DNA from: CAG-103 sp963627135
GTDB lineage: Bacteria > Bacillota > Clostridia > Oscillospirales > Oscillospiraceae
Direction: 5' to 3'
Length of the DNA: 64,000 nt
Assembly (NCBI GenBank): GCA_963627135.1
Contig: CAVFZY010000008.1
Coordinates: 74,646 to 138,645, forward strand
The notes beneath the pieces were generated by a model. It was given only the letters and a program-made list of their open reading frames with translations, did not search any database and was not told where the DNA came from. The position numbers and the translations under genes were made by a program. Shown in pieces: positions 52,957-61,847 of this stretch. Position 1 is the stretch's first letter; every line of letters begins with the position of its first letter.

Positions 52957-53439
52957 ATGAAGAAAAAGACACTGACCACCATCATCCTCATCGTCGCGCT
53001 CGCCATGGTCGCCGCCGTGACCGTGTACGCCGTCGCAAACTACGGCACGAAGGATGACCCGCTTGTCACATCCAGCTACCTGCAGGATGTGGTGCAGCCG
53101 CGCATGGAGGATGCCTACCGTTCCACGCTCGACGGCGAAGTTCGCGAGATGGAGGAGCAGTTTGCCGACCAGGTCGCTGCCGCGGGCGGGTCGTATGTGC
53201 TCGTGACGCTGGAAAACGGCCAGACACTCACCGGCCGTGCCGGCACGGAGATCCTCATGCGCACGGGCACTACCGCCGTGCTGCAGAGTGCCGCCATTGA
53301 CCTTACGACCGGTGAGACCGCCGCCGTTGGGGCAAAACTCACGGAAAACCACCTGTACCTCGTGCAGGCGGACGACGCCGGTGTTCAGGCGTCCAGTGAT
53401 GCCACCGTCATGGTGCGCGGCAGCTACAGCATCGGCTGA
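52957..53439 (+). CDS. membrane-anchored or secreted protein, unknown function
   Basis: A 160-residue product starting MKKKTLTTIILIVALAM with a single N-terminal hydrophobic segment, a signal anchor or signal peptide. The outer part has a helical stretch and a beta-like domain with the segments LVTLENGQTLTGRAGTEI and HLYLVQADDAGV, and ends in MVRGSYSIG. GGAGGG lies six bases before the ATG. I do not recognise the family. It follows mazF by 30 bases, which could be chance. Confidence 0.75.
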   Translation: MKKKTLTTIILIVALAMVAAVTVYAVANYGTKDDPLVTSSYLQDVVQPRMEDAYRSTLDGEVREMEEQFADQVAAAGGSYVLVTLENGQTLTGRAGTEILMRTGTTAVLQSAAIDLTTGETAAVGAKLTENHLYLVQADDAGVQASSDATVMVRGSYSIG

Positions 53440-53493
53440 CCCGGTTCTAAATCCATCACTCCCGCGCATAGTCTGGTGCGGGAGTGATTTTTT

Positions 53494-53982
53494 ATGCCTG
53501 ATTATCCGATTCTGCAGCAAAACAAGCCCATCGGCACGCTGACCGTGACGCAGGAAGGGCTGTTCACGGCGTTTTCCGCGCGGGCAAGGACGGATGCCGA
53601 CCGTCTGCGGCTCGTCGTGTGCGGCGAGCGGTCACGCGTGTATCTCGGTCTGATGCTGCCGGACGGGAGCGGCTGGCTCACGCTGCGCAAGCGGCTCACG
53701 CGGCTTGAGCGCGCGCGCCTGCCGGAGCCGATCCTGTTTGCGGCCGATGAGGCATGGGACATTCCGGACGCGCCGGCATCGGCTCCGGCACAGACGCAAC
53801 CGTCCGCGCCGGATGACGGGCTTGACGTGCTCTGGTATTCTGCGCCGGACGGTGTGCTCACCACGTTTGACGGCAAGCGGATGCTTATCGCCATCCCGGC
53901 GGACACGCCGAATCTGCCACGCGGAGCCGAGACCGTGCTGCGCGAGATCGACGGCCGGCCGTACCTCATTTTTCCGCGCTGA
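53494..53982 (+). CDS. hypothetical protein
   Basis: A 162-residue protein with no signal peptide or membrane segment. It has two similar beta-rich parts (GTLTVTQEGLFTAFSA and WYSAPDGVLTTFDGKRM) linked by an Ala/Pro/Gln-rich hinge. The start is supported by GGGAGTGATT upstream, but the site is imperfect. A short palindrome (ACTCCCGCGCA.../...GCGGGAGT) lies just before it and overlaps that site. Not recognised. Confidence 0.7.
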   Translation: MPDYPILQQNKPIGTLTVTQEGLFTAFSARARTDADRLRLVVCGERSRVYLGLMLPDGSGWLTLRKRLTRLERARLPEPILFAADEAWDIPDAPASAPAQTQPSAPDDGLDVLWYSAPDGVLTTFDGKRMLIAIPADTPNLPRGAETVLREIDGRPYLIFPR

Positions 53983-53983
53983 A

Positions 53984-54012
53984 TTGCAATTCCGACTCCG
54001 GCGTGGTATACT
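53984..54012 (+). promoter_or_regulatory. promoter of pdp
   Basis: TTGCAA, 17 bases, TATACT. Confidence 0.65.
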
Positions 54013-54045
54013 CATGGCAAGAAAAAGACAAAGGAGCACATCGCG

Positions 54046-55350
54046 ATGAGAATGAGCGATCTGATCGTGAAAAAGCGCGACGGGCAGGCCCTCACGACGG
54101 AGGAGATCCGCTATATGATCGACGGCTACAGCCGCGATGAGATCCCGGATTATCAGATGGCCGCCATGATGATGGCCATTTATTTCCGCAGCATGGATCG
54201 GTGCGAGACGCTGGACCTGACCATGGCCATGGTGCACAGCGGCGAGACGCTGGATCTGTCGGGTGTATCCGGCGTCAAGGCGGACAAACACTCGACCGGC
54301 GGCGTGGGTGATAAGACCTCGCTCGTGCTCGTGCCGATGGTGGCGAGCCTCGGCGTGAAGATGGCGAAGATGTCCGGCCGCGGCCTCGGCCACACGGGCG
54401 GCACGCTCGACAAGCTCGAGAGTATTCCGGGATTCAACATCAATCTGCCCATGGAGCGGCTTCTGGAGAATGTGGACCGTGTCGGCATGGTCATCGCCGG
54501 ACAGACGGCGAAACTCGACCCCGCGGACAAAAAGCTTTACGCTCTGCGCGACGTGACCGGCACCGTGGCGAGCATCCCGCTCATCGTCAGCAGCATCATG
54601 TCCAAGAAGCTGGCTGCTGGTGCGGACATCCTCGTGCTGGACGTTAAGTGCGGCAGCGGCTCGTTTATGAAGACGCTGGACGATGCGCGCGAGCTCGCGA
54701 CCGAGATGGTCGAGATCGGCAAAATGGCCGGCCGCAAGACGGTCGCCGTCATCACGGACATGGACGAGCCGCTCGGCCACGCCGTCGGCAACGCGCTTGA
54801 GGTCAAGGAGGCCATTGCGGCGCTGCGTGGGGAGTACAAAAGCGAGCTGCTCGAGCTGTGCCTGACGCTTGGCACCTGCATCCTCACGCAGGCGGGTATG
54901 GCGGCCGACGATGCGGCGGCACGTGCCATGCTGGAGCGAACGATCACGGACGGTTCGGCGCTGAAAAAGCTGGCGGAATTTGTCGCGGCGCAGGACGGCG
55001 ACCCGGCCGCGATCTATGACCCGTCGCTTCTGCCCATGGCGCCGGTGCAGATGGAGGTGCCTTCCCCGACGAGCGGCTATGTGCGCCACATCGCGGCGAC
55101 GGACGTAGGCCTTGTGTCCATGCGCCTCGGCGGCGGCCGCGCGACGAAGGACAGCGCGATCGACCACAGCGTCGGCATTGTCCTGCGCAAGAAGGTGGAC
55201 GAACCGGTCACGGCAGGGGAGTCGCTGGCGACGATCCATGCGGCTGACGAGGCCAGCGCCCGCAGAGCGGGCGCGGAGCTCACCGCCTGCTACACGATCA
55301 CCCCGGATGTGCCCCCGACGGAGCCATTCATCAAGGCGATCATCCGCTGA
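54046..55350 (+). CDS. pdp: pyrimidine-nucleoside phosphorylase
   Basis: Splits uridine or thymidine with phosphate into base and (deoxy)ribose 1-phosphate, feeding salvage. The 434-residue protein has the family signature SGRGLGHTGGTLDKLES, DKHSTGGVGDKTSL near residue 85, and a C-terminal domain with RLGGGRATKDSAIDH. The clostridial type accepts both uridine and thymidine; a strict thymidine phosphorylase (DeoA) cannot be excluded. Own promoter and terminator. Confidence 0.93.
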   Translation: MRMSDLIVKKRDGQALTTEEIRYMIDGYSRDEIPDYQMAAMMMAIYFRSMDRCETLDLTMAMVHSGETLDLSGVSGVKADKHSTGGVGDKTSLVLVPMVASLGVKMAKMSGRGLGHTGGTLDKLESIPGFNINLPMERLLENVDRVGMVIAGQTAKLDPADKKLYALRDVTGTVASIPLIVSSIMSKKLAAGADILVLDVKCGSGSFMKTLDDARELATEMVEIGKMAGRKTVAVITDMDEPLGHAVGNALEVKEAIAALRGEYKSELLELCLTLGTCILTQAGMAADDAAARAMLERTITDGSALKKLAEFVAAQDGDPAAIYDPSLLPMAPVQMEVPSPTSGYVRHIAATDVGLVSMRLGGGRATKDSAIDHSVGIVLRKKVDEPVTAGESLATIHAADEASARRAGAELTACYTITPDVPPTEPFIKAIIR

Positions 55351-55354
55351 AGAC

Positions 55355-55388
55355 AAAAAATCCCGGAGCTGCAGCTCCGGGATTTTTC
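55355..55388. terminator. bidirectional terminator
   Basis: AAAAAATCCCGGAGCT/AGCTCCGGGATTTTT around GCTGCAGC, T runs on both strands. Confidence 0.9.
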
Positions 55389-55398
55389 TATGCATAGG

Positions 55399-56211
55399 TT
55401 ACGGGTAGGCGTGCGTGCACAGATAGGTCAGCCATGCCTTCATGCCCTCGGCGCTCAGGTGCATACCGTCACCGTCCTGATAGGTCTGTGGCAGGAATCC
55501 GTCGTCCCCGACGAGACCGCTGGCCATGTCGAGATACTTCACGCTGTTGCTCTCCGCCGCTGCGGCGATCCAGCCGTTGACTTTCTGAATGAGCTCGTTC
55601 GTGATGTCCTCGTACTGGTAGTTCGACGCGATCGGCGTCAGCGAGCAGCAGATGATCTTTGTGTCCGGACTCTTGGCCTTGACGGCATTGATGAGCGTGG
55701 TGTAGACGGATTTGATCTGCTCCTCATTTGTCATGGAGATGTTGTCCGCGCTCGGGCAGATGACGAGATAGGCGGGCTTGTTGACCTCGCAGATCTCATC
55801 TGCGGGCACGTTGTTGCCGGTCACGGGGGATTTATATTTTGCCGTGTCGAGCGAGGAAGCGGGCAGGGAACCGGTGTCCGGCACCCAGACCTGCTTAGCG
55901 GCGTCCTTGCCTGTGAGCATCGACTCCGACTGCAGGACCTTCAGCGACTTGTCGCCCAGGAAATAAATCTGATCGACATAGGTACTGCCTTTGTCCTCCG
56001 TCTGCGCGAGTGCGGCGGACGACTGGATGGGCGCGATCGGATTTGCCTGCGGGGTCGGCGTTTCGGTGACGGTCGGCGTGGCTTCTGCCTTCGGCGAGTC
56101 GGTATTTCCGACGGCGTTGGTAAACACCAGCACGACGGCCACCAGTGCCAGACACAGCAAAATGGCGCCCGACCAGAAGGTATACATCATGTTTTTGTTC
56201 GTGTTTTTCAT
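55399..56211 (-). CDS. SGNH/GDSL-like exported hydrolase
   Basis: A 270-residue protein with an N-terminal membrane segment (MMYTFWSGAILLCLALVAVV), a Thr/Pro-rich spacer, and an SGNH-like domain. The C-terminal DGMHLSAEGM matches the Asp-x-x-His block of the family. The first block, normally GDSL, reads FLGDKSL, so the nucleophile Ser may be shifted by one. Asn and Gly blocks are harder to place. GAGGG precedes the ATG. It probably acts at the cell surface, perhaps on acylated polysaccharide; substrate unknown. Confidence 0.7.
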   Translation of the reverse strand: MKNTNKNMMYTFWSGAILLCLALVAVVLVFTNAVGNTDSPKAEATPTVTETPTPQANPIAPIQSSAALAQTEDKGSTYVDQIYFLGDKSLKVLQSESMLTGKDAAKQVWVPDTGSLPASSLDTAKYKSPVTGNNVPADEICEVNKPAYLVICPSADNISMTNEEQIKSVYTTLINAVKAKSPDTKIICCSLTPIASNYQYEDITNELIQKVNGWIAAAAESNSVKYLDMASGLVGDDGFLPQTYQDGDGMHLSAEGMKAWLTYLCTHAYP

Positions 56212-56236
56212 CAGGATCCCTCGCTTCCGGATAGAC

Positions 56237-56264
56237 AAAAGAAGCCCGATGAAGGGCTTCTTTT
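56237..56264. terminator. terminator of the EF-G-like gene
   Basis: AAAAGAAGCCC pairs with GGGCTTCTTTT; works on both strands. Confidence 0.88.
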
Positions 56265-56274
56265 GCAGTTACAG

Positions 56275-58320
56275 TTACGCTTCCTGCTCTTTCTTGGCTT
56301 CCTCGATGACCTTCTGCTGGACGTTGCCGGGGGCTTCCTCGTAGCGCACGAACTTGCACGAGAAGGAGCCGCGGCCCTGCGTCATGGAGCGCAGGTCGAT
56401 CGTGTAGGAGCCCATCTCCGCCATCGGGACTTCCGCCTCGACGGTCTGCATTCCGTCCTCTGCCGTCATGCCGAGCACGGTGCCGCGGCGCTTGGAGGAA
56501 ATGTCGGACATGATGTCGCCCAGATTGGCGTCCGGGATGGTGACCTTCAGCAGGCCAATCGGCTCCAAGATGGTCGGCTTCGCCTTCGGAATGCCGTCCT
56601 GATAGGCGAGGCGGGCGGCCGTCTGGAACGCCATATCGTTGGAGTCGACCGGATGGTAGGAGCCATCATACAGCACGGCCTTCAGGCCGACGAGCGGATA
56701 GCCGGCGAGCACGCCCTTCTGTACGGCGTTGCGCAGGCCCTTTTCGACGGACGGGAAGAAGTTTTTCGGCACGCTGCCGCCGAAGACTTCCTCGGCAAAG
56801 ATCATATCGTCGGACTCGTCCTGGGGCTCGAAGCGGATCCAGACGTCGCCGAACTGGCCGCTGCCGCCGGACTGCTTCTTGTGGCGGCCGTGGGCCTCGA
56901 CCTTGCCCTTGATTTTCTCGCGGTAAGCAACGCGGGCAGGCTTGAGCTCGGTCTCGACGCCGAAGCGGCTCTTGAGCTTGGCACACAGGACGTCGACCTG
57001 GATATCACCGGCACCGGAAATGACCATCTGGTGGGTCTCGGCGTTGTTGACGAGCGTGAAGGAGATGTCCTCCTCGTTCAGGCGGGCGAGGCCGGAAGCG
57101 ACCTTGTCGTCCTGCCCCTTGGTCTTGGGGCTGATGGCCATGGAGTAGCAGGGCTCTGCCAGCTCGATGGCGGGCAACTCAACCTCGTGCTTCGGGTCGC
57201 AGACGGTGTCGCCGGTCTTCCACTCCATCTTGCCGATGGCCACGATGTCGCCGCAGCAGGCTTCCTTGACCTCAGTGTTCTTCTTGCCGCACATGGTGTA
57301 CATGCGGCCGAGCTTATCGGTGCTGCTCATGCGCACATCGCGCAGAGACAGATCGGACGTGACCTTGCCGGAGAGCACTTTGATGAAGGAGTACTTGCCG
57401 AACTGGTCGGAAATGGTCTTGAACACGAACGCACACACCGGGCCGTTCGGGTCGATGGCGAGCTTGCTGCCGTCAGCCGTGGCGACCTCGCCGGCCTCGG
57501 CCGGATCAGGCACGTAATCCACGATCGCCTGCAGCACGGCCTCGGTGCCGATGCCGCTGCCGGCAGCGCCGCAGAGCACGGGGAACACGGTGCGGTCCTT
57601 CAGGCCCTGACGCAGGCCCTTGACGGTGTCCTCTTCAGAGAGCATCATGTCCTCAAAATACTTCTCCATGAGCGCCTCGTCCGCACCGGCGGCCGTCTCA
57701 AAGAGCGTTTCGCGCAGCGACTCGACCATGTCGGCGTCGGCGGCGGGAACGGCGACCTTCGCGGTCTTGTTGCCCTTTGTCTGGTAAGCCACGTTGTGCA
57801 CCAGGTCGATGACGCCGGTGCCGTCGCTCATCGGCGCGGTCACGGCGCAGACGGCGCTGCCGTATTTCTCCTGCAGTGCGGAGAGGACGCCGGCGAAATC
57901 ACCGTGATCCTCATCGGTCTTGGAAACGTAGAACATGCAGGGCATGTTGGCATTTTTGAGGTATTTCCAGCTGCGCTCGGCGCCGACGGCGATGCCGTCT
58001 TTTGCGGTGCAGAAGATCATGCCGGCCTCGACGGCGCGCAGGGCGCACATCACGTCGCCCGCGAAGTCGAAAAAGCCCGGGCAGTCGAGCACGTTGATCT
58101 TGCAGCTGCCGAAGTTGACCGGCGCAATGCTGGTCGAGATCGTGATCTGGCGCTTGATCTCTTCGGGGTCGTAGTCACAGACGGTGTTGCCGTCGGCGAC
58201 CTTGCCCTGACGGTCGATCGCACCCGTCAGGTACAGCATGCTCTCGGCGAGCGTGGTCTTGCCGCTGCCACCATGGCCGAGCAGGCACACATTGCGGATA
58301 TTCTTGGTTTCGTAGCTCAT
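56275..58320 (-). CDS. elongation-factor-G-like translational GTPase
   Basis: The 681-residue protein has the five-domain EF-G layout. G1 is GHGGSGKT (15-22), G3 is DCPGFFDF (79-86) and G4 reads SKTD (133-136). In canonical EF-G these are AHIDAGKT, DTPGH and NKMD, so the catalytic His is a Phe (residue 83) and the guanine-specific Asn is a Ser. It belongs to the second EF-G-like family found beside FusA in Firmicutes, whose role in translation is not settled. Domains IV-V (GQFGDVWIRFEP onward) are complete. AAGGAGAG precedes the ATG. Confidence 0.87.
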   Translation of the reverse strand: MSYETKNIRNVCLLGHGGSGKTTLAESMLYLTGAIDRQGKVADGNTVCDYDPEEIKRQITISTSIAPVNFGSCKINVLDCPGFFDFAGDVMCALRAVEAGMIFCTAKDGIAVGAERSWKYLKNANMPCMFYVSKTDEDHGDFAGVLSALQEKYGSAVCAVTAPMSDGTGVIDLVHNVAYQTKGNKTAKVAVPAADADMVESLRETLFETAAGADEALMEKYFEDMMLSEEDTVKGLRQGLKDRTVFPVLCGAAGSGIGTEAVLQAIVDYVPDPAEAGEVATADGSKLAIDPNGPVCAFVFKTISDQFGKYSFIKVLSGKVTSDLSLRDVRMSSTDKLGRMYTMCGKKNTEVKEACCGDIVAIGKMEWKTGDTVCDPKHEVELPAIELAEPCYSMAISPKTKGQDDKVASGLARLNEEDISFTLVNNAETHQMVISGAGDIQVDVLCAKLKSRFGVETELKPARVAYREKIKGKVEAHGRHKKQSGGSGQFGDVWIRFEPQDESDDMIFAEEVFGGSVPKNFFPSVEKGLRNAVQKGVLAGYPLVGLKAVLYDGSYHPVDSNDMAFQTAARLAYQDGIPKAKPTILEPIGLLKVTIPDANLGDIMSDISSKRRGTVLGMTAEDGMQTVEAEVPMAEMGSYTIDLRSMTQGRGSFSCKFVRYEEAPGNVQQKVIEEAKKEQEA

Positions 58321-58403
58321 GTAGTGTACTCTCCTTATATATAGACTATCAAAAAATTCCAAACTCCGGAAATCGCACCGCGCGTGACACACACGACTAT
58401 AAA

Positions 58404-58432
58404 AGTATACACGATTTCAAAACTCTTGGCAA
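58404..58432 (-). promoter_or_regulatory. promoter of the EF-G-like gene
   Basis: On the minus strand TTGCCA, 17 bases, TATACT, directly behind the stop of the upstream gene. Confidence 0.65.
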
Positions 58433-58448
58433 TCATAAATATGAAAAC

Positions 58449-60887
58449 TCAACGTTTTAGGCTGAAATTCAGCAAAATGACCGGAACGAGCCACAGGACC
58501 ATGTACACCAGGAGGTTGCCGACGGTGGCGGAATCGAACGCGCCGATGGCACACAGAGCGAACATCAGCACGAGGCCGATGACCGTGCACAGCAGGGCAA
58601 GGATGACGCAGATGCGCACCGTCGAGTACAGCTGGCGGCCGAGACCGGCGACGCTCACAAGCGGGCCGAGCCCGTCGCGCGCCACGATGCCGGCGGTCTG
58701 CGTGTAGTCGGACGGTTCCGCTGCCGACATGGCATAGCGCTTGGAGTAGGCCGGGAAGTCAAAGCCGTCGGCGGACATCTTGAACTTCTGGCTGAGCATC
58801 AGCGGCGTGATGTTGAAGTCACGCACGGCAAAGATCGGCGCGATCTTCGTGCGCAGCAGGCCGAAGAGCGCGTTCTGCACCGACTGCACCGGCACATACT
58901 TGATCTTGAAGCTTGCGACGAACAGACCGTTGATGGATGTGAACACGGCGTTTTTGGCATTGAGCTGCTGCGGCAGGTGCACGCCCTTGAGGTTCATGAA
59001 GGCGCTGCTGCCGACGAGTACTTCCTCGCCGTTGACAAGGGCGGTCAGGCCGCCGCTTTCATTGCAGGTGAAGGATTCGACCGGCATAAGCGTGCAGTTG
59101 TTGCGCTGCATGAGATCGGTAAACACGGTGGCAAGGCAGCTGCCGGAGGCAACGATCACGCTGCCGGTATAGGAGATGACCTTGTCCGGGAACGCACCGT
59201 CGAGGATGCGGATGTCCTCGATCGAGATGTTGCGTGCGGTGAACAGATCCTTATCCGTGACGATCAGGTGCTTGCTGCGGCCGATGTCGCTCGCGCCGCT
59301 CCAGCCCGCGATGGCGCTGCCGGTGCGGGCGAGCTTGCGCGCGGCGGTCCGGAACGGGACGGCGAACGCCACGAGCGCCGCAAATGGTGCGCACGGCGCG
59401 GTGACGGCGGCAAACACGTGCAGGATGTTGGCATAATTGCCGCTGAGGATCGTGGCCAGCAGGCCGAGGATCACGGACGCGGCGATCAGATACGGCGCCA
59501 GCGAGGCGTAGATCGTGTCGGCCGGGCCGGCCTCCTCGCTGCGGTGGATGAAGCCTGCGGTGTCGCGCTTGGACTTGAGCACGGTGATGCTGTCCTTGAC
59601 GACTTCGCTGTCCGCGCTGACGGTGTAGGGATCTTTATCGACCGCGAGCGTGCGGAACGTGGACTTGAAGCCGCGGCAGGTGTTCAGCGCGCTCCACAGG
59701 CAGCAGGCTACGGCAAACGCGGACACGGCGCAAAACGGCAGGCCGACGGCGTCCGATCCCGTGACGGCCAGCACGACCGCATCGAGCGCGGAAAAGACGC
59801 AGTTGAGAAACACGAGCGATTCCAGCCCCGGCGTGCGGCGCACGAGGTTGAAAAAGCCGTTGGTGATCACGTCCAGACCGATGAGCATCACGGTCAGCTG
59901 CATCATCAGGCACACGAGCGCCGCGATGGTCGGGCTGCTCTTGAGCACGCCGAACACCGGCAGACCGAGCGAGAGGTAGATCAGCGGAATGCACACGATC
60001 ATGGCCGCACGGCAGCGGAAGCGCAGGGATTTGACCTGGCCGCCGTAATACCGCGCTGCGTCCTCGGCGTCCGGCTCCGGGCCGAGATTCTCCTCGGTAT
60101 TGGCCGAGGTGTGCACGGCGCTGTTGTGTTCGCGGATGCGGTAGGCCACGGCGGCGAGCCGGGCCATGAGCGGATTGAGTACAGCGTCCTGAAAGCTGCG
60201 GCGCGCAGGGCCATCCGTGCCGTCGTCTGCGGCGGCGTAGTCACCGGCGTGGGCGTAGGATGCGTGCCCGGCCGCGCTGTCGTCCATGCCCTCTTCCGTG
60301 ACGGCCTGAAACACGCGCGTCGGCTCTTCCGGCTCCGGCTCCGGGTCGTATAGGCCCTCCGGCACCTCCGGCGGGGCGGAGACGGGGATGGCGGCATCCT
60401 CTGCCGGGGGCTCCTCCTCCGGCTCCACCGGCTCGTCCGGCACGACCTCCGAGAGCTTCGAGGCAAAGTGCTTCAACCCTGAGATACCCTTTTGGGCCAG
60501 GCGCTTGGCATTGGCCTTTGTCTCGTTCCACTTTTCGATCTCTTCCTCGGTCGCGTGGTCGCGCTGGCGCTTCGGCTGATAGCGCTTGACGTCGTGGTCC
60601 TCGTGCGGCGGGGCATCCGGTGCGGCTGTGTCGGCCTTCGGAGCTACGTCTTCCGGTGCGCTGTCGAGTTCGGCAGACATGAGAATGTCTTCGGCCTCGG
60701 CGTCCTCGGCCTCTTCCTCTTCGATCATTTCCGCCGTGACGGGCCGGCTGCGATAGGCCGGCTGCGGACGGGGCGCGGGTGCGTCCGTCTGAAAATCCTT
60801 ATATTCGTCCAGAATGGATTCCAGGGAGAATTCTTCGGCGTCCAGGTCGAAAGAAACGTCCTCTGGCGAGCGATCAAATTGGTCCAT
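58449..60887 (-). CDS. P1B-type-ATPase-like membrane protein without catalytic motifs
   Basis: An 812-residue protein with a long acidic, Pro/Glu-rich N-terminal region (1-about 285) and eight hydrophobic segments near 293-313, 320-345, 355-377, 383-403, 462-481, 489-512, 756-780 and 788-808. That is the spacing of P1B metal-transport ATPases. TAPCAP (496-501) stands where the CPC motif of helix 6 is expected, TDKDLFT (544-550) where DKTGTLT is expected, GLTALVNGEEVLVG (613-626) resembles the N-domain, and VRDFN (688-692) replaces TGDN. No TGE motif is seen. So the phosphorylation site is lost and the protein is likely a pseudo-enzyme. It follows rlmB by 38 bases. AAAGGAG precedes the ATG. 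Confidence 0.72.
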   Translation of the reverse strand: MDQFDRSPEDVSFDLDAEEFSLESILDEYKDFQTDAPAPRPQPAYRSRPVTAEMIEEEEAEDAEAEDILMSAELDSAPEDVAPKADTAAPDAPPHEDHDVKRYQPKRQRDHATEEEIEKWNETKANAKRLAQKGISGLKHFASKLSEVVPDEPVEPEEEPPAEDAAIPVSAPPEVPEGLYDPEPEPEEPTRVFQAVTEEGMDDSAAGHASYAHAGDYAAADDGTDGPARRSFQDAVLNPLMARLAAVAYRIREHNSAVHTSANTEENLGPEPDAEDAARYYGGQVKSLRFRCRAAMIVCIPLIYLSLGLPVFGVLKSSPTIAALVCLMMQLTVMLIGLDVITNGFFNLVRRTPGLESLVFLNCVFSALDAVVLAVTGSDAVGLPFCAVSAFAVACCLWSALNTCRGFKSTFRTLAVDKDPYTVSADSEVVKDSITVLKSKRDTAGFIHRSEEAGPADTIYASLAPYLIAASVILGLLATILSGNYANILHVFAAVTAPCAPFAALVAFAVPFRTAARKLARTGSAIAGWSGASDIGRSKHLIVTDKDLFTARNISIEDIRILDGAFPDKVISYTGSVIVASGSCLATVFTDLMQRNNCTLMPVESFTCNESGGLTALVNGEEVLVGSSAFMNLKGVHLPQQLNAKNAVFTSINGLFVASFKIKYVPVQSVQNALFGLLRTKIAPIFAVRDFNITPLMLSQKFKMSADGFDFPAYSKRYAMSAAEPSDYTQTAGIVARDGLGPLVSVAGLGRQLYSTVRICVILALLCTVIGLVLMFALCAIGAFDSATVGNLLVYMVLWLVPVILLNFSLKR

Positions 60888-60925
60888 ATGGTCAACTCCT
60901 TTTTATAGCGTAGGTGTGCGGGCAT

Positions 60926-61690
60926 TCAACTCCGCTGGCGCAGCGCCTCATAGAGCAGCACGGCCGCGGCCGCAGATGCATTGAGCGAGGAGATTTGCCC
61001 ACGCAGCGGGATGCTGACGAGAAAATCGCACTTTTCCCGCACCAGCCGGCTGATGCCGGTGCCTTCCGACCCGATGACGATGCAGGCCGGGCCGGTCAAG
61101 TCCGTTTTCCACAGCTCGTTCGAGCCCTCGGCGGCGGTGCCGTAGATCCAGAGACCGTTTTTCTTGAGCGCCTCGATCGCGGCGACGAGATTCGGCACGC
61201 GCGCGACGGCCATATGCTCAAGCGCACCGGCGGACGTCTTGTCCACGACGGCGGTCAGCCCCGCGCTGCGGCGCTTCGGGATGATGACACCGTGCGCGCC
61301 GACGCATTCGGCCGTGCGGATGATGGCGCCGAGATTGTGCGGGTCGGAGATCTCGTCACACAGTACGAGAAACGGCGCCTCGCCGCGCTCGGCTGCGATG
61401 GCGAGCATGTCCTCGATCGTGCTGTATTCCTTGACGGCGCACAGCGCGATCACGCCCTGATGCGCGTGCGTCTGGCTCATGGCGTCGAGCTTGCGGCGGT
61501 CAGCTTCCGTGACGACGATGCCGGCGCTGCGCGCCTTCGAGGCGATGTGCCCGAGCGTCTTGTCCACGTCGCCCTTGGCAATGAAAATTTTGTCGATCGT
61601 GCGGCCCGCGCGCAGGGCCTCCATGACCGCGTTGCGGCCCTCGATCAGATCGTTGCGCGCTTCGTTTTCAAATTCCTGTATTTGTTCCAT
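60926..61690 (-). CDS. rlmB: 23S rRNA (guanosine-2'-O-)-methyltransferase RlmB-like, SpoU/TrmH family
   Basis: SPOUT-fold methyltransferase using AdoMet, probably acting on 23S rRNA. The 254-residue protein has the N-terminal substrate-binding domain (IEGRNAVMEALRAG), motif 1 LCDEISDPHNLGAIIRTAE, motif 2 IVIGSEGTGISRLV and motif 3 IPLRGQISSLNASAAAAVLLYE. The start MEQIQEF has only a weak GGTATGGG site; starts up to 11 codons earlier are possible. tRNA 2'-O-methyltransferase activity is the alternative. First gene of a unit with the P-type-ATPase-like protein. Confidence 0.92.
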   Translation of the reverse strand: MEQIQEFENEARNDLIEGRNAVMEALRAGRTIDKIFIAKGDVDKTLGHIASKARSAGIVVTEADRRKLDAMSQTHAHQGVIALCAVKEYSTIEDMLAIAAERGEAPFLVLCDEISDPHNLGAIIRTAECVGAHGVIIPKRRSAGLTAVVDKTSAGALEHMAVARVPNLVAAIEALKKNGLWIYGTAAEGSNELWKTDLTGPACIVIGSEGTGISRLVREKCDFLVSIPLRGQISSLNASAAAAVLLYEALRQRS

Positions 61691-61847
61691 GATATACCCA
61701 TACCTTGCGACATAATAATACAAATATTATCATACCACACGATCACCCATTTAGAAAGCACAAATCTGCGATTCCGGATATTTTTTTATGGACTTTGCAG
61801 TTTTAAGAAGGTATCATGGACATACGTTGTATTTACGGAGGAACCCC

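Noticed and set aside
55390..58344. A 984-codon plus-strand open frame
   Set aside because: It is antisense to the SGNH-like and EF-G-like genes, has no ribosome binding site and a composition typical of the reverse complement of GC-rich coding DNA.
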